Source: Mucilaginibacter celer
GTDB lineage: Bacteria > Bacteroidota > Bacteroidia > Sphingobacteriales > Sphingobacteriaceae
Reading direction: 5' to 3'
Assembly: GCF_003576455.2 (NCBI RefSeq)
Contig: NZ_CP032869.1
Span: forward strand, 6,262,001-6,326,000
Length of the DNA: 64,000 nt
Under the pieces are notes generated by a model. It had not been told where the DNA came from and did no database searches. It worked only from the letters and a program-made list of their open reading frames with translations. This document shows, in pieces, positions 62,096-64,000 of this stretch; within the stretch, counting starts at the first letter, position 1; each line of letters begins with the position of its first letter. Both the position numbers and the translations under genes were made by a program.

Positions 62096-62165
62096 CCCCC
62101 CCGGCCCCCTGAAGGGGTGCTTATATGCGGCTTTCAAAAGCACCCCCTTCAGGGGGCGGGGGCCT
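62096..62165. repeat. GC-rich palindrome after acyl-CoA dehydrogenase-like gene
   Basis: CCCCCTGAAGGGGTGCTT (62105-62122) pairs with AAGCACCCCCTTCAGGGGG (62138-62156), with CCCCCCCGGC/GGCGGGGG outside it. Starts right after the stop codon; may work as a transcription end. Similar in plan to family C but with different bases. Confidence 0.8.
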
Positions 62166-62254
62166 TTGTAACAATCCCCACGCTTAACAAAAACATCATA
62201 TTGCATTTTAATTGCTTTGCTGATATTTGGCGCAATAAAAAAATATTTTTCGCG

Positions 62255-63937
62255 ATGAAGTTTAAACATCTGCTGTTCATTTCCCTCTCCCTGGCCACCG
62301 TTTCGGTATCGGCACAAAAAAAGAAAGCGATTACACCGGCTGCCCCGGCATCAGCATCAGTACCACGCCCTAAACTGGTTGTTGGTTTAGTGGTTGACCA
62401 AATGCGCTGGGATTACTTATACCGTTATTATGACCGTTATCAATCGGGCGGTTTTAAACGGATGCTAAACGAGGGCTTCACCTGCGAAAACACCAATATC
62501 GATTATATCCCAACCGTAACAGCCGCGGGCCATACCTGTATCTACACCGGCTCTATCCCGGCTATCCACGGCATAGTGGGTAATGATTTTATTATCCAGG
62601 CTACCGGTAAATCAATGTATTGCACTGATGATAGTACCGTTGTAGCTGTTGGCAGTACTTCAAAAGCAGGGCAGATGTCGCCCCGCAATTTGCTGGTTTC
62701 TACTGTTACTGATGAGTTGCGTTTGGCTACCAATTTCCGCTCAAAAGTTATTGGTATTGCGTTGAAAGATCGCGGCGGAATCCTGCCTGCCGGTCACTCG
62801 GCCAATGCAGCTTACTGGTTTGATGATGCCAGCGGTAACTGGATCACTAGCACTTATTATATGAACGATTTGCCTGTATGGGTAAAATCGTTCAATGATC
62901 AAAAAATTGCCGAAAAATACCTGAAGCAGGATTGGAACCCGCTGTACCCTATCAGTACCTATGTGCAAAGCGCGCCGGATAACAGCGATCGTTATGAAGG
63001 TAAATTTTATGGCGCAGCAACGCCCACCCTGCCTGTTAAAACTTCCGAATTGTACAAAGGCCGTATCGGCATGATCCGTTCAACCCCTTTCGGCAATACC
63101 ATGACGCTGGATTTGGCCAAAGCTGCCGTAGAAGGTGAAAAGCTGGGTAAAAACACCGTAACCGACTTTTTAGCCGTAAGCCTTTCATCAACAGATTATG
63201 TTGGTCACCAGTTTGGCCCTAACTCGGTTGAAGCTGAAGATACTTATTTAAGGCTCGATCAGGATCTGGCCGCGTTTTTTAATTATTTGGACGGAACAGT
63301 AGGTAAAGGCAACTACACCGTATTTTTAAGTGCCGACCATGGTGCTGCCCATAACCCTAACTTTTTAAGAGATCATAAAATACCGGCAGGTGTTTGGGAC
63401 GATAGCCAGGCCGCAAAAGCTATGAATGCGATGATTAGTGATAAATACAAGATCAATAACCTGATCATCAGCATGGATAATTACCAGGTTAATTTTAACA
63501 ACGCCGCCCTGCAAAAATCAGGTGCAAGCGAAGAAGCCATTAAACAGGATTGCATTGCTTACCTGCAAAAACAACCGGGCGTAGCTTACGCTATCGATTT
63601 GCAAAGGGTACAAACTGCCAATATTCCTGATGATTTGCGCAGCATGATCATTAACGGTTATAATGCAGAGCATAGCGGTGCCGTACAGATTATCCTGAAA
63701 CCGGCATGGTACACCGGTCATGGTACTAATGATCGCGGCCCAACCGGCACCACCCACGGCACCTGGAACCCATACGATTCGCACATCCCGTTGGTATTTA
63801 TGGGCTGGGGCATTAAACACGGCAGCCTTACCCGCCAAACCCACATGACGGATATTTCGGCCACTATTGCCTCATTATTGCATATCCAGGCACCTAACGG
63901 TAATGTTGGCAAAACCATCAGCGAAGTTTTAAAATAA
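62255..63937 (+). CDS. PafA-like alkaline phosphatase, exported
   Basis: 560 residues from the ATG at 62255; an earlier frame at 62117 runs through the palindrome. Signal peptide MKFKHLLFISLSLATVSVSAQ. Alkaline-phosphatase-superfamily metal sites: LVVDQMRWDYL (Asp49), catalytic Thr in PTVTAAGHT (87 or 89), HGIVGND, STDYVGHQFGPNS (Asp, His), LSADHGAAH, and late GTTHGTWNP. The layout matches PafA of Elizabethkingia-type bacteria, a periplasmic phosphate monoesterase that supplies phosphate regardless of its level. The substrate range is inferred from the family. Confidence 0.92.
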   Translation: MKFKHLLFISLSLATVSVSAQKKKAITPAAPASASVPRPKLVVGLVVDQMRWDYLYRYYDRYQSGGFKRMLNEGFTCENTNIDYIPTVTAAGHTCIYTGSIPAIHGIVGNDFIIQATGKSMYCTDDSTVVAVGSTSKAGQMSPRNLLVSTVTDELRLATNFRSKVIGIALKDRGGILPAGHSANAAYWFDDASGNWITSTYYMNDLPVWVKSFNDQKIAEKYLKQDWNPLYPISTYVQSAPDNSDRYEGKFYGAATPTLPVKTSELYKGRIGMIRSTPFGNTMTLDLAKAAVEGEKLGKNTVTDFLAVSLSSTDYVGHQFGPNSVEAEDTYLRLDQDLAAFFNYLDGTVGKGNYTVFLSADHGAAHNPNFLRDHKIPAGVWDDSQAAKAMNAMISDKYKINNLIISMDNYQVNFNNAALQKSGASEEAIKQDCIAYLQKQPGVAYAIDLQRVQTANIPDDLRSMIINGYNAEHSGAVQIILKPAWYTGHGTNDRGPTGTTHGTWNPYDSHIPLVFMGWGIKHGSLTRQTHMTDISATIASLLHIQAPNGNVGKTISEVLK

Positions 63938-64000
63938 TGTTGAAATAATATTGATCCCGGCAGGCCCGGTTTACGTTAAAGTCCGAAAGATTCTTTGTAG

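Overview
The window looks like chromosome of a Bacteroidota member of the Sphingobacteriaceae type (Mucilaginibacter or Pedobacter would fit). The evidence is two adhesins with type IX secretion type B sorting domains, a TonB-dependent receptor with a carboxypeptidase-like N-terminal domain, many OmpA and PorT-like outer-membrane proteins, LytS/LytTR signalling, and promoters of the Bacteroidota form TTG-N17..20-TAnnTTTG instead of the E. coli -35/-10. Genus assignment is inference. No rRNA, tRNA, CRISPR array or prophage was seen.

Layout. 1-640: 3' part of trpC. 964-6291: a 1775-residue Ig-repeat adhesin. 6295-10337: minus-strand run with a prolyl oligopeptidase, an SGNH hydrolase and a lipoprotein that carries a caspase-like His/Cys pair. 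10681-14687: envelope proteins, lpxH, a SHOCT membrane protein and prfA. 15313-19695: an ApbE-type protein with its own terminator, then a four-gene unit (basic secreted protein, outer-membrane barrel, response regulator, histidine kinase). 19949-20629: OmpA lipoprotein. 20798-23992: a probable copper-handling operon (HYC_CC_PP protein, HMA protein, barrel, Met/His-rich barrel). 24100-25390: an IS110-family element whose upstream non-coding end can fold into a large stem of the size expected for a bridge RNA. 25573-33749: PorT-like barrel, CsbD-like protein, CtpA-type protease, two paralogous His-tailed secreted proteins around an OmpA lipoprotein, a DtxR/MntR-type regulator, a molybdopterin oxidoreductase. 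33911-48547: TPR protein, pdhB, membrane proteins, pdxA, rsmA, a fused branched-chain 2-oxoacid dehydrogenase E1, an RsmI-like methyltransferase and an FAD monooxygenase. 48642-57104: second T9SS adhesin, LytTR/LytS pair, miaE, three tandem FKBP lipoproteins and aspS. 57589-60922: a TPP riboswitch controlling a TonB receptor and a PnuT-type permease, i.e. thiamine uptake. 61016-63937: acyl-CoA dehydrogenase-like flavoprotein and a PafA-like alkaline phosphatase.

Most genes are ordinary housekeeping or envelope functions. The unusual material lies in the intergenic DNA: at least three families of long palindromic repeats present in more than one copy, a 54-bp tandem triplication, and degenerate repeats sharing a CCGAAA-like core that border genes and in one case run into a coding end. 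The strongest candidates for an under-described system are the IS110 non-coding RNA, the caspase-like lipoprotein family, and the paired His-tailed proteins that share an ECF-like promoter motif. All calls come from reading the sequence; no database search was run.
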